A stretch of 64,000 nt of DNA from Phymorhynchus buccinoides. Taxonomy: Eukaryota > Mollusca > Gastropoda > Neogastropoda > Raphitomidae. The stretch is from assembly GCA_017654935.2 (NCBI GenBank), contig CM065712.1, forward strand, positions 28,849,192-28,913,191. Reading direction: 5' to 3'. The translations under genes and the position numbers were made by a program. The notes beneath the pieces were generated by a model. The model did no database searches and had not been told where the DNA came from. It worked only from the letters and a program-made list of their open reading frames with translations. The stretch's first letter is position 1; each line of letters starts with the position of its first letter. This document shows positions 45,285 to 54,987 of this stretch, in pieces.

Positions 45285-45425
45285 TTTTCAAATCTACACA
45301 AGTTCTTTCAACAAACCGATAGAATCATTAAAATATCAACATTTTTTAACTTACTAAATCTTCATAAAATCGGGCGCTTTTTGGGCGAATTCAAGTACTT
45401 AGATTTTTGATGAAGTGCATTCGGT
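45285..45425 (+). repeat. Direct repeat D, copy 1
   Basis: AAATCTACACAAGTTCTTTC, AGAATCATTAAAATATCAA, AAATCTTCATAAAATCGGG and AAGTACTTAGATTTTTGATG recur in order at 45725-45885, 440 bp further on. The second copy carries extra bases in the homopolymers. Confidence 0.8.
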
Positions 45426-45724
45426 GGATTGAGCGTTTGTCACACTCAAAACGGTGTTTTTTTTACTGTAAAAACTAAATTTGGGTTTTTTGTTGGTATG
45501 ACATCATCGGTGGATTGCGCGTGTCTGAACATGTTTTTGGTTCTAAAAATAGTTCGGGGGTGTTTTGGATTCGTTTTTGGCTTCGTGTGTACAATAAAAA
45601 AAAATGGTTAAGTGATTTCTACAAGGGATCGCTCATTTTTGGGCACACAATGCTGATAAAAAATCACAGAAAAATGGAAGTGGCATTACTATCCAGTATT
45701 GGTTTGACAGATGCAAGTGGTAAT

Positions 45725-45885
45725 CAAATCTACACAAGTTCTTTCAAACAAAACCGAAGTAGAATCATTAAAATATCAAAAAAATTTTTTTTAAAGCTTA
45801 CTGTCAAATCTTCATTAAAATCGGGTAGATTCTTTTTTGGATTGCGAAGTCCAAGTACTTAGATTTTTTGATGACGTCATTCTGT
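45725..45885 (+). repeat. Direct repeat D, copy 2
   Basis: Second copy of the 45285-45425 sequence. The direct repeats could be the two ends of one ~440-bp tandem unit, or the flanks of an inserted segment. Confidence 0.8.
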
Positions 45886-46118
45886 CCTGGGACACGAATT
45901 AAAACGGTATCCCTTTTTGGGTGGCCAGTGGGCCACCGACACTGATAAATCTTGTGAAATGTTGATGTAAAAATTATAAAATGGCATAATTTTTTGATAC
46001 AGAATGACAGCACGGTGTTCTAAGTGCTGTTATGTCCCAGCTACAAACACAAGAGGTCCGATAGGTCAACAAGAGCTGTATGGCAGAGTGAACCTCCCCA
46101 TGTTGGACCTTATCGAAT

Positions 46119-46372
46119 GGTCAACTTAGGACTATGATTGTGGTCAAACCAAGAGGGGGCTTATTGTGCGATATTCTTAGTTGCTCGTAGTGAGAGAGAG
46201 AGAAAGAGAGGGAGGACTCATCTCCCTCTCTAACACTACCCCCAACTAATTAATAATCTCACTCTCTCACTACTCGCCAAACTAAGGAATATTCGCGCGC
46301 TACGCCCATACTGGTTTGACTGTGCCCCCACCCCCCCCTTGGCTGCTCAAAATGCACGTCGTTAAGTTGCTC
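46119..46372. mobile_element. Palindromic MITE with GA core, copy 2
   Basis: The left arm GGTCAACTTAGGACTATGAT and the right-arm end GTTAAGTTGCTC match the arms of 4592-4824. ATATTCTTAGTTG and (GA)n blocks lie in the core. This copy is more diverged and has gained poly-C near 46325. Confidence 0.75.
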
Positions 46373-47623
46373 ACTGAGACAAGATCAACTCACACACACC
46401 ATATCATTAAATCCCAATGTTTAACATCGAACTAATTCATCTTGCCGGTGGGCGTGGGTCTGTTGCCCCCCCACACACCCCCCCCATCCCCACCACTGCC
46501 CCCCCCCCCCCCCCCCCCCCCACCCCCCCCCCCCCCCCCCCCCACAAGCTCCCGTTGAGACGAGGCAGACTACTGTCCGTTTGAGCAGAGCATCTCACAA
46601 GCACTATAGAACCACACTGAGTCAGTACTCATCCCCGCTTACTTGGATATTCTTCCTCACAATCAGTAACGCCCAGCCATCCAGACAATATGTCACATCA
46701 CGACGACGCATCGGCAAATTTGGTTTCAGTAAGCATCCACAAATGACAGCTAATTCGGTATTGTGTATACTACTTCCCGAGCCGAAACATGCAATGGCTT
46801 AATTATGTTTCGCCGAGTGGAACGTGTCGATCAGGCAATCGTCCTTCAATATTACCGCCATGATTCAACAGAGAAGCCCTGCATGGGCAGAGCCGCTGAT
46901 GCACTGCACGGTGCATGCGTTCGGCACGAAGTCAATGTTCTGACGATGCAAGGCAAACCTCCTCACGTGTTAAGAACGCCTCGATTATTATAAAACGTGT
47001 GCGGCAGCCGATGTTTTTACTTTGAACAAGATAGGCTTGTGCCAGATGATTTTAGTTTTGGTGGGGGTAAGTATTTTCTTCGTTCTGAAAACATATCCGA
47101 ATCGCTATTGCTTGAAGTCCGCCATTTTTTCAGAGAAAGTAATAAGAACGCATGCGCAGTCACTTTGATAAAAACGGAAGTGACTAGGTTATCGCGCGTG
47201 ACACGGCGTCTGCTCTTAGAAACCGACAAAACCGGGAACGGCATAAGCAAAAATAAAATGTGGCGGCAATTTGTTTTTTCCGTAGCAACGTTAAGGTTGC
47301 CGTAGCTCCGTAGCAAAGCTTTATTTTTCGTAGCTGCTACGGCCAAATCGTAGCAGTAGGCAGGTCTGCACTGTGCATCATTCTAAACAATTGTTGTCAT
47401 TTCTATTTTTACGTCGCATTTCGCAAGTTTTATTAGTTTGTGGCCAACTAGCCACCCCTAATTTTTCTAAAAAAAATGCTTGCAAGACGCTGACTTGCAT
47501 CCTGCGGTTTCAAGCTTCGACGCCATTGTTGCATTGTTGCTATGGTATTTGACCGACGAAGTGCTTTCCCCTATTTTCCCCCCCCCGAAAATCGTCTATT
47601 GGCACGGCTCAGTTGTCTCACCC
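46373..47623. other. No gene seen; poly-C tract
   Basis: A C-rich tract lies at about 46466-46543. The stretch 46990-47372 ends with a CGTAGCAGTAGGCAGGTCTG motif that resembles one end of a CAGACC-type MITE, but no partner end was found. No exon recognised. Confidence 0.45.
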
Positions 47624-48492
47624 AAGACCTGTTTACCCTTCTACACAAGTCTAGAAGTAGTACTGGATAGCTGAAATGCAGATAGTTTTGGTGCAAAATG
47701 GGTACTTATTACGATTAAACCATGACAAATTAATATTCACTCAGACATGCTACCCCAAATTTGCTTTCAGGGACAAATAAAGAAAGAAATCAGGGAACAA
47801 ATCACAGTGGAATCAGGGACATGGCAGGACAAGATAGCCATACCGAGCATGCGTTATCAGACTTAATGGGATGCCTTAGTGCATCTCTTACACGCCAGAT
47901 CTTCACCGAGACAACATCGGGCATTACACCACTTCTGGCAGAATGCAACGAAACTCCTTTTATTTACTGTTTAGACAAGGATACACACGTTTCCCAGTGA
48001 ACTCTTTCTGGAAAAAACAAAAAATGCGCGCTTCACCGGCCGTTTTCTTCTTCTTTTTACACACTTGTCTGCATCGTTGAGTCCCGAATCAGAATCCGAA
48101 ATGTCTGTGTCTCTTCGCACGCCATAGGTGCTTCAATTGTTGGAAGCGAAGCAGCAGCAGGTATTTCCTTCTTCGCGCATGCGCATTCCGTCTAGCAGAC
48201 GATAACGATTCCTGGCTCAGTTCTTCTCTAATCGTACAGCACCATGGAACGGCTTTTCGATTCCCGATTTTTTTTCCTGGGACGCGTATTGCAAATCCGG
48301 GATTTCCGGGACAGTCGCTTCTAAAATCAACTTTCCGGGACAAATCCTGGATGTACAGGGACGGTAGGCATGTCTGTTCACTGAAAATGAGCAGTCAGCA
48401 AGAATTAAAGAGCATTCTTTTCAGTTTTGAAGAGTAGTAGAGGTCCAAATTGAGAAGAACACCACTCGGAAAGAGTAGAGTAAACAGGTCTG
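47624..48492. mobile_element. MITE, CAGACC family (subfamily 2), interrupted
   Basis: The left end AAGACCTGTTTACCCTTCTA (first C mutated) and TGGATAGCTGAAATG match 33120-33886. The right end has TGAAGAGTAGTAGAGGTCC and AGAGTAAACAGGTCTG. A 635-bp MITE (47742-48376) is inserted in it. The right end lies 21 bp from the USP exon at 48514. Confidence 0.75.
47742..48376. mobile_element. Nested MITE, CAGACATGC ends, 6-bp TSD
   Basis: The element starts CAGACATGC and ends GCATGTCTG. TTCACT flanks it exactly on both sides (47736-47741 and 48377-48382). The uninterrupted relative at 33120-33886 carries TTCACTGAAAATGAG at the same place, confirming the insertion point. The inside has many GGGACA and CCGGGA boxes. 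Confidence 0.88.
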
Positions 48493-48513
48493 CTCCCTCC
48501 CCAGCCCCCTCAC

Positions 48514-48653
48514 CTCTCCCGATTCTCGCGCCGCGTCGGACGACTTGATTTTCTCCAGGTACACGATGTGCCGATACAGCTCCTCCAGCCCCTCCAGGAA
48601 ACACGGCGTGTAGCGCAGCACCTCCAACACGCTGTTCAGAAAACACGTGTTGC
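48514..48653 (-). CDS. USP-type deubiquitinase, Cys-box exon
   Basis: On the minus strand a strong acceptor (TTTTATTTCCCATTCAG) precedes 140 bp, followed by the donor GTGAGG. The exon encodes NTCFLNSVLEVLRYTPCFLE, then GLEELYRHIVYLEKIKSSD and ends RESGE. With the G carried from the upstream exon, the junction reads NLGNTCFLNS, the signature Cys-box of ubiquitin-specific proteases, in which C is the catalytic nucleophile. The enzyme removes ubiquitin from substrates. The wording resembles USP1-type proteins, but the subfamily is inference. The His-box exon is not in the visible part. Confidence 0.85.
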
Positions 48654-48738
48654 CTGAATGGGAAATAAAATTAAATTAAAAAAACTGTCAGAAGCAAAAT
48701 TGACTGTAAGATGAGTCATCATTCCGCCATGCGCTCAG

Positions 48739-49204
48739 TAGAGTTGAGAACCGGTTCAAAAATCCGAACCGGTTTTAAACCGGTTTTCCTTATTCGAACC
48801 GGTTTTACCAAACCGGTTTTTTTAACCAGTACTCGCATCACTAGTTTCACCTATGCAAACATATTTATTTGTCAGAATATTCACTCACACACACGCACAC
48901 ACGCATGCGCACACATACACAATAAACTTATGACTTATGACACGTACACACTCAACTGAACACTCAGTCAAAGTCAAAGCCATATACCATCACAAACTAG
49001 AAACATCTACCCTTGGTTTGCAAACACCCAATCTGTGCTGATAATCCATGGTGTTTTTTGAAAAGAATGCGTTATTCTTTTAAAAAGAATTACTTTCAGT
49101 TTGCAGTTAAAAAAACTGGTTCACAGCAACTCGAACCGGTTTTTCAAACCGCGAAAGTTTAGCACCGTTTTTTCGGTTCAAACCAGTTTTTCCCCCCACC
49201 TCTA
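48739..49204 (+). mobile_element. hAT-like CCGGTT MITE, complete copy
   Basis: The element is 466 bp from TAGAGTTGAGAACCGG to CCCCCCACCTCTA. The flanks GCGCTCAG (48731-48738) and GCGTTCAG (49205-49212) form an 8-bp TSD with one mismatch, as expected for hAT elements, and TAGAG-type ends also fit. It has CCGGTT boxes at both ends, an internal CA tract and no open frame. Copies at 816-2245 and 25200-25716 are the same family. Confidence 0.9.
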
Positions 49205-49558
49205 GCGTTCAGGATAAGTGGGACACGGTTTGCACACCGTATTTTTCGGAAAAAGTATAAAGTGCAGCTTATTTATATTGCACACACACACACACACAGA
49301 GACACATTTTTGGCTTTTGCTAAAAACATTCTGAGCGACTTAATGTAGTTTTTTTCCATGCACCATCACAAATGTCGATATCTAAGCCAAAATTTGTTTA
49401 AAGAGAAACCTTGCCAAAGGAACAGCCCCGCTATAAATGCCCCAAAAGGACTCGAGGATTTAGCGTTGGAGAAGGTCCCCAAAGGCCAAACTAAACAATC
49501 TCCAGAACAACAGAAGTTACACTCACGCTGCTATCCGGATATCTATATCATAGCTGCC

Positions 49559-50061
49559 AACTTTTCCCAAACAAAATCCTGGAGGGGGGTGGGTTTGGGA
49601 GGGGGGACTATCGGGGGTCAGGGGGCTGTGCCCCCTGAAGCTGAGAAACTTTTTTCTTTTAAATGTGAAAACTAGCCCTCAGGACGCTCACTGAAGTCAT
49701 TCTAAGGTAAAGTTTACCAGCAGCTAAAATGCAAAGACGGTCTTCCATTTCTTCGTCTCCTCCTTTGCATTCGGCATCGTGGCGAGGTTACTTCAATGGC
49801 GGCGTGAGACAGGCCTAAAGACCGCCAAACAAAGGATTGCAGGAGGAAGTAGCCCCCGCTTCCGACATGCGCAGTACGAACTCTGCTTCGCGAAGCTTCC
49901 TGAAACCCAGTTTCGGTTTTCGGGTTTCATAACACTCGTTTCTGAGGTCATCTAAGCTGGAAATTTCGAAATCCGGGAGTTTCACGTGAATTCCTGGAAG
50001 ACCGGAAGAGGTGACAAAATCCGGGAAGCTCCCGGATTTACCGGGAGGGTTGGCAGGTATG
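49559..50061. mobile_element. MITE with CATAGCTGCC ends, copy 2
   Basis: Ends CATAGCTGCCAACTTTTCCC and GGGAGGGTTGGCAGGTATG. The flanks CTATAT (49553-49558) and CTATCT (50062-50067) form a 6-bp TSD with one mismatch. It is longer than copy 1 because of a G-rich stretch and an extra CTTCGTCTCC region. It carries ATGGCGGCGTGAGACAGG. Confidence 0.82.
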
Positions 50062-50250
50062 CTATCTGATGAAGCACTTTTACGCATCATCTGCGTCAGA
50101 GATTACGGAAAAGTCAGAATTGAAAATCACGGAGTAGATTTCTACAATGAGTTTTGACTCCAGTAGCGCATGTCCGCCATGACTGTTATTGTCTTTGGTT
50201 GTCGAAACTGAGGCTGCGAAGTCATATCCTGATTCAAACGCACCCACCCT

Positions 50251-50931
50251 CAGGCATGAAAACTACTGTTCCCCTCCAAAAAAGAGATTTTTTCAGCCGA
50301 GACATCCTTCCACCCGGATTTTCAGCTAACGTCGGAAGTTTTGTTCAGTGGGGGGGGGGGGGGGGGGGGTTGTTTTGGGGGGGGGGACAAGCAAAGTTTA
50401 AAGGAAAAAAAATAATTGGGCAAATGATGCCATGAAAAAGACAACTGATAGAGCCAATCTGGCAAAATGGTCTGGGGATATAACTCTTGACTGTGTTAGA
50501 GCAAAAGCCAGCATATCAGGGTTATTCCTCATCCTTCCTCATTTCACATCCTACTTCACCTTCCAACTGACAACTTTTTGACAAAGTTCACAAAAAGCTT
50601 CACACTCTTTGTCTTTGTCTCTTTTCTGAATAACATCGCCGACTCTTCGGCCACAAACTACATTCTGCAGCCAGTCACTTCTCCAATCTTTCACGTACTT
50701 TTTTTTTTTTTTTACATGTTTGTTTCGCCAACTCGATACATGCGTTCTCTGTGGACGCCATCTTGGAAATGACAATGGCGGAAGAGCAAAAAGGCGCGAA
50801 ATGAAGATTGTGCCATGTAAAGATAATTTTGGTTCGTGGGTTTTTTCGGCCAAGATTTTTTTTTCTGGCGGAGATCGCTCGATTTCGGAGAAAAAAAATC
50901 GGCGGAGACAGCGGAGCTGTTTTCATGCCTG
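50251..50931. mobile_element. MITE with CAGGCATGAAAAC ends
   Basis: The left end CAGGCATGAAAACTACTGTT is mirrored by GAGCTGTTTTCATGCCTG. The flanks CACCCT and TACCCT form a 6-bp TSD with one mismatch. The minus strand holds a coding-like remnant with DWRSDWLQNVVCG and CEAFCELCQK, reminiscent of a BED-type zinc-finger region of hAT-like transposases. It includes a poly-G tract and a 130-bp block shared with the TTAA MITE at 51089. Confidence 0.75.
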
Positions 50932-51088
50932 TACCCTTCTCTGTGTGAATGTGCCGTCTGCTTCGGTGGCTTAATTCATGATTTCGGCCCGATAGTCGAT
51001 CTCAATGCTTATATTAGGATATGATGAATGGAATTCACAACTTTGTTTGATCAGATTTCAGTCACACACTAGGCTCAAAACATTTTAA

Positions 51089-51561
51089 CCCCTTGACTGC
51101 CAGAGCAAAATTAAAGAAAAAAAATAATTGGGCAAATGATGCCATGAAAAAGACAACTGATAGGCCCAATCTGGCAAAATGGTCTGGGGATATAACTCTC
51201 TTGACTGTGTTAGAGCAAAAGTCAGCATATCAGGGTTATTCCTCTTCATCTGATGACGTCACAGAGATCGCGTTTACCGGTAATTATCAGTATAATACTG
51301 ATTGCAAAACCAAAATACTGAAAACAAATTTGACCTGTCAGTCCCAGGGACTCATAAATGTTTGCTAGGACTGATAAATTGTTTAACAGAGGCTTTGATA
51401 TTGTGGTTTCCACTGGTTTTTGTTTCCCTGGGACTGGTTTTGACACCAGTTGTTGGGGGGCATTGTCGCTGGTGGGACTGGTTTTCAAAATTCCTAGCGC
51501 GATCACTGGTCATCAGTGATGTCATCAGGTCAGTACTGATACATTGGTGGCAGTCAAGGGG
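51089..51561. mobile_element. TTAA MITE (family P: CCCCTTGACTGCC)
   Basis: The element is flanked by TTAA at 51085-51088 and 51562-51565. Ends are CCCCTTGACTGCC and GGCAGTCAAGGGG. It is 473 bp with no full transposase. The CCC start and TTAA target fit a piggyBac-like origin. Its first 150 bp share a block with 50395-50525. Confidence 0.87.
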
Positions 51562-51689
51562 TTAAGGGTTAAGGCGCAGGGGTCTCAGTTGAAGGGGGAA
51601 AAAAGTATCGCCACGTAGTCCGTAAAATACGGCTCAGCCCAAATATTAGCCCAGCCTGTCGGAATAGCAGCTGACCCCTCTTCTATCTG

Positions 51690-52556
51690 CAGACCTGTTT
51701 ACCCAAAATCTTCACTGTCAGTAATCCCAAGCTCTGAAATCAGTAATTTCAGGCATCTGTCCATAATTTTGCTGGCTGAGAAATCCTTCCACCAGAATTT
51801 TTTGAAACCGTCAAACCTTTTGAGCGGGGCAGGAGAGGCGAACGTACACACACGCTGCAACTTCAATCCCGTCCGAACCCAACTTCAACAACTGCCGAAC
51901 TTTTGGTTGCGTTGAGGCGGGAGCTCGCTTTTTTCTTTGGCGTCCGATGAGCAGAGTCGGAATCATCCGCTTGCGAGTGTTGTTTTTTCAGGCATGCCTT
52001 CAGACTGCACTTCGTACCTCGAAATATGGCGGCATGGAGAAATAAACCAGAAGTATTCATTCAAGGGACATCACTCGAAGTGATATTTTCGTACTCAGTA
52101 CCGACAAGCCAGCTTCCTCCCACGTACAATCCGGGACTGGAACGAGCTGCCCCAGGAAGCTGTGCAGGCCAAGACCATCGACACTTTTGTGTCGATGGTC
52201 ACCAAATAGTTATCCAGCAACACTCCCCCCCCCCCCCTCCCCCCCCCCCTTCCCTCCACCTCTACCCCTCTCCCTGTATTAAGGCGCTCTTCCGCAGATC
52301 CCCAATTTCTACAGTGACAGAATAGTCAAGTTTGACTGTGGTCACTTACTGGAAGGAAGGAAGGAAGGAAGTATACCTTTGATAGCAGACGACACAGTAG
52401 CGAGTACGGCTCAAATGCCATGCCTTCTTTCGATTTCTTCTTTTTTCGCACTCGTTCAGCGGAAATGCAGATTTTTTTTGTTGCTGACCGTAATAGCGTA
52501 ATCGGAGGTCTCAAAACGTAATATTTACGGACAAATCCGTAGTGAAAACAGGTCTG
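51690..52556. mobile_element. MITE, CAGACC family (subfamily 1), 6-bp TSD
   Basis: The left end CAGACCTGTTTACCCAAAAT and the right end AAAACAGGTCTG are inverted. TATCTG flanks both sides exactly. It matches 57192-57704 throughout, except for a LINE fragment inserted at about 52086-52370. It holds ATATGGCGGCATGGAG, followed by a short frame MAAWRNKPEVFIQGTSLEV that is identical in both copies. Confidence 0.9.
52086..52370 (+). mobile_element. LINE 3' end inserted in a MITE, (GGAA)n tail
   Basis: The frame reads SFLPRTIRDWNELPQEAVQA, then KTIDTFVSMVTK and stop, the classic end of CR1/jockey-type reverse transcriptases. A C-rich stretch and a (GGAA)n tail follow. GAAGTGATA on the left and GAAGTATA on the right look like the duplicated target. 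The uninterrupted sister at 57192-57704 shows the empty site. Confidence 0.85.
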
Positions 52557-52912
52557 TATCTGGTATAACCCTTCCCGTACCCCGTGGGTGCATTTGCACC
52601 CATACTTTTACTTTTTACTTCATATTTTCAAAACTGTTCACAGAATCTTGCTGAAATTTTATGACTTTGTCAATGAAAGACTCGAGCATATCCACCCCGA
52701 AAACCAAGCATTTGTGTTGAAAAACAAGAAAGTAAATAAACAACAAAGTCGTCGTATAATCGACAAGCGAGAGACTGGTGTACATGACTCAGTCTCACCT
52801 TACTTTTGGCCCAGAAGGTAAAAAAAAATAAAAAAACTTTTTTTTTATTATAATAAACGTTTGTATTTGTTTTTCGTAAATGCACATGTAAAGCAAAAAA
52901 AAACTAAAATAA
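52557..52912. other. No gene seen
   Basis: AT-rich intronic DNA with a CCCTTCCCGTACCCCGTG stretch near 52568 that might be one end of another TTAA-type MITE. No partner found. Confidence 0.4.
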
Positions 52913-52918
52913 ACAACA

Positions 52919-53505
52919 CAGGGTTCGTACAGAATTTTGGAAATAAAAATCCATACTTTTTCCAGACCATTTCTGCAACTTTCCCAAACCCATGTTCTGG
53001 ACATCAAAGTCCTTTGCGCATAGTAAGCACCGCGCTTTGTACTTCGACCCATCAGATGATGGGGCTATCCAGTCCTTGAACTCGCTATGTTCCACTTCCA
53101 GCCACGTTTGGCTAAACATGCACTTTCCCATGTTAGTGAAGCAAGTGACCGCGCTCCAACAAGAGAAAAGAACATCGACTTCCGGCGCATGCGCATTGCG
53201 TACAAGGGACGTCACTTCGCCGGCCAAGAAAGAAAAGTTTGTCTGCCAGTAACCATGGCGCTCACTCGTCAAGTATGCGTGCCGGGGTAGCGTTGTTATT
53301 ATCATGTAAAATCGAAGTGAGATTCTCTTTGTCTTCAGTGAGAAAACAAATTGCCTGTCGCTGTGAACTGTGCCAGACTGAAAAATTCAAGACTTTTCCA
53401 GACTCAGGCAAACAAAGTTGATAATTCCATGCTTTTCCAGGCCTGGAAACCATTTTTCCATTTTCCAAGACTTTTCCAGACTTTAAAGACTCTGTACGAA
53501 CCATG
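52919..53505 (-). mobile_element. hAT-like element remnant with BED-finger code, 6-bp TSD
   Basis: The ends CAGGGTTCGTACAG and CTGTACGAACCATG are inverted. ACAACA flanks both sides exactly (52913-52918 and 53506-53511). The minus strand encodes MGKCMFSQTWLEVEHSEFKD, then WIAPSSDGSKYKARCLLC and AKDFDVQNMG. The WL...F-x-W and C-x2-C spacing matches the start of a BED-type zinc finger typical of hAT transposases, but the histidine half and the catalytic domain are gone. Confidence 0.82.
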
Positions 53506-53558
53506 ACAACAACGTGAAACCAACACACACTCATAAACATACAACAACAAAAACTTAC

Positions 53559-53671
53559 CGAGATTCTCCATGGAGGCCACAGGGGGCACTCCGGGGCCTT
53601 CGCAGGGGAGGTCACTCTCCGTCAGGTCGATCACAGGGGGAGAGCAATCCGCACCCACTTCCTCTTCAGAT
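53559..53671 (-). CDS. USP-type deubiquitinase, exon before the Cys-box
   Basis: On the minus strand the acceptor CTTTTTAATCTTCCAG precedes a 113-bp exon followed by the strong donor GTAAGT. It reads SEEEVGADCSPPVIDLTESD, then LPCEGPGVPPVASMENL plus the first base of a Gly codon. VIDLT is a good match to a SUMO-interacting motif. The final G and phase join perfectly to GC-AAC in the exon at 48514-48653, creating NLGNTC. An acidic, disordered stretch just before the Cys-box also occurs in USP1-like proteins. Earlier exons lie at higher coordinates and were not identified. Confidence 0.85.
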
Positions 53672-53765
53672 CTGGAAGATTAAAAAGAAAAAAAAAAGAT
53701 TTCTTTTTGAAAGGCCTTCTTCATGATGAAATACATGAGCATACTTACCCTCCTAGTCCTACTCC

Positions 53766-53978
53766 CAGGGCTCCTAATCGTCCCGCAAAACAAGGGGTCC
53801 CAGGGACTCCTTCACTTACAGTATAAAGGGTCCTAGAGGCGGGAGTGGGACAGAGGGTCCCAGAATGCTAAAAATAATTTTTCTAGTGCATCCTGGGACC
53901 CCCTGCACATTCTTTTCGAGGGTCCTTTAGAATTTTAGTGCTTCATAGACCCCCAAATGGGGGTCCCTGGGAACCCTG
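53766..53978 (-). mobile_element. Family G MITE, copy
   Basis: CAGGGCTCCTAATCGTCCCG to CCTGGGAACCCTG, with internal CAAGGGGTCCCAGGGACTCC and CATTCTTTTCGAGGGTCC. It is full length, minus orientation compared with 10510-10706, and has no TSD. Confidence 0.85.
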
Positions 53979-54418
53979 GCCTTTTACTTGAATTTTTTCA
54001 GATTTTTCTTGAAAATTGCCCTATTGAAAAATGTCGCTATATACACAGCAGCGCCTAATGATCAGGGGTGGGATTTGACCAAAGAAAAAAAGAAGGGTAA
54101 AACTAGATTTTCAACAACTCGTGGCCCACCCCCTGAACAAAATTTGATTAATAAACTGTACGGCCGGCCATGATTGACATGGCTAAAAAATGTAAATACC
54201 GGATTTCAGGCAAAAACCGGACAAAATCCCACCCCTGAATGATCCAAAAATATGGTAATACATGAGCACACTTACCCTCATAGTCCTACTCCCCGACTCC
54301 AACCCCCCCCCCCCCCCCCCCCCCCACACACACATGCATGCGCAGATCAACTTACCCAGTGCTCTTACTGTCTATGTACATTCCTTAGACACAAATCAAA
54401 ACACAAGCATACTCGTAT
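53979..54418. other. No gene seen; poly-C and CA tract
   Basis: A C-rich run with CA at about 54303-54335. ACTTACCCTCMTAGTCCTAC occurs here (about 54270) and at about 53744, just outside the neighbouring family G copy, suggesting a small local duplication. Confidence 0.5.
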
Positions 54419-54681
54419 CAGGGCTCCCAGGGACCCCCATTTGAGGGTCTATGAAGCACTAAAATTCTAACAGGACCCTCTAAAAGAATGTGCAGGGGGT
54501 CCCAGGGATGCACTAGAAAAAATCTTTTTTAGCATTCGCATTGCCACTGGGACCCTCTATCCCTCACTCTGGGAACCTCTATCCCTCCTCTGGGACCCTC
54601 TATCCCTCCTCTAGGACCCTCTATACTGTAAGTGAAGGAGTCCCTGGGACCCCTTGTTTTGCGGGACGATTGGGAGCCCTG
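54419..54681 (+). mobile_element. Family G MITE with internal expansion
   Basis: CAGGGCTCCCAGGGACCCCC to GATTGGGAGCCCTG. Near 54550-54625 the motif GGGACCCTCTATCCCTC is repeated about three times, which makes this copy about 65 bp longer than 10510-10706. Confidence 0.85.
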
Positions 54682-54689
54682 CAGTTATT

Positions 54690-54900
54690 TATATGACGCT
54701 ATGAATCTTGATATTAATCAAATCAAAGCCCACACACACACACGTTAGCATTCATAATCATAAAGCATTCAAACAAAAACGCAATACAAAAGCGAACACA
54801 CATGGATGACATGATATAAATGGAATACCTAGCAGAAAGCAGACAGAAACCCTAAAGGCAAGAGAGAGAAGAGAAAGAAGAGAGCGGAGCTTTAATGACA
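54690..54900 (-). mobile_element. LINE 3' tail fragment (family L-A)
   Basis: On the minus strand: GTCATTAAAGCTCCGCTC, TTGCCTTTAGGGTTTCTG, GTTCGCTTTTGTATTGCG and a CTAACGTGTGTGTG to GATTCATAGCGTCATATAAA end. Coding sequence is absent. Confidence 0.75.
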
Positions 54901-54987
54901 CACACACACACAATTAGGCCTCTGCATAGAAAACTGAAGGGGAAAAGAAAGAAAAAAGAACACTTTTAGTTTCACATTACACGGTTT

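Larger units (their letters stand above)
49237..51632. mobile_element. MITE of TATAAGGCGCA type, filled with nested MITEs
   Basis: The left end CCGTATTTTTCGGAAAAAGT and the right end GGCGCAGGGGTCTCAGT to CGTAAAATACGG are inverted partners of the family seen at 31958-32557. Between them sit MITEs at 49559-50061, 50251-50931 and 51089-51561. Sequence left over near 49380-49550 has no match. Confidence 0.5.

Noticed and set aside
52026..52085. Host gene first exon (MAAWRNKPEV)
   Set aside because: The same stretch lies at the same place in a second MITE copy with its own TSD, so it belongs to the transposon.
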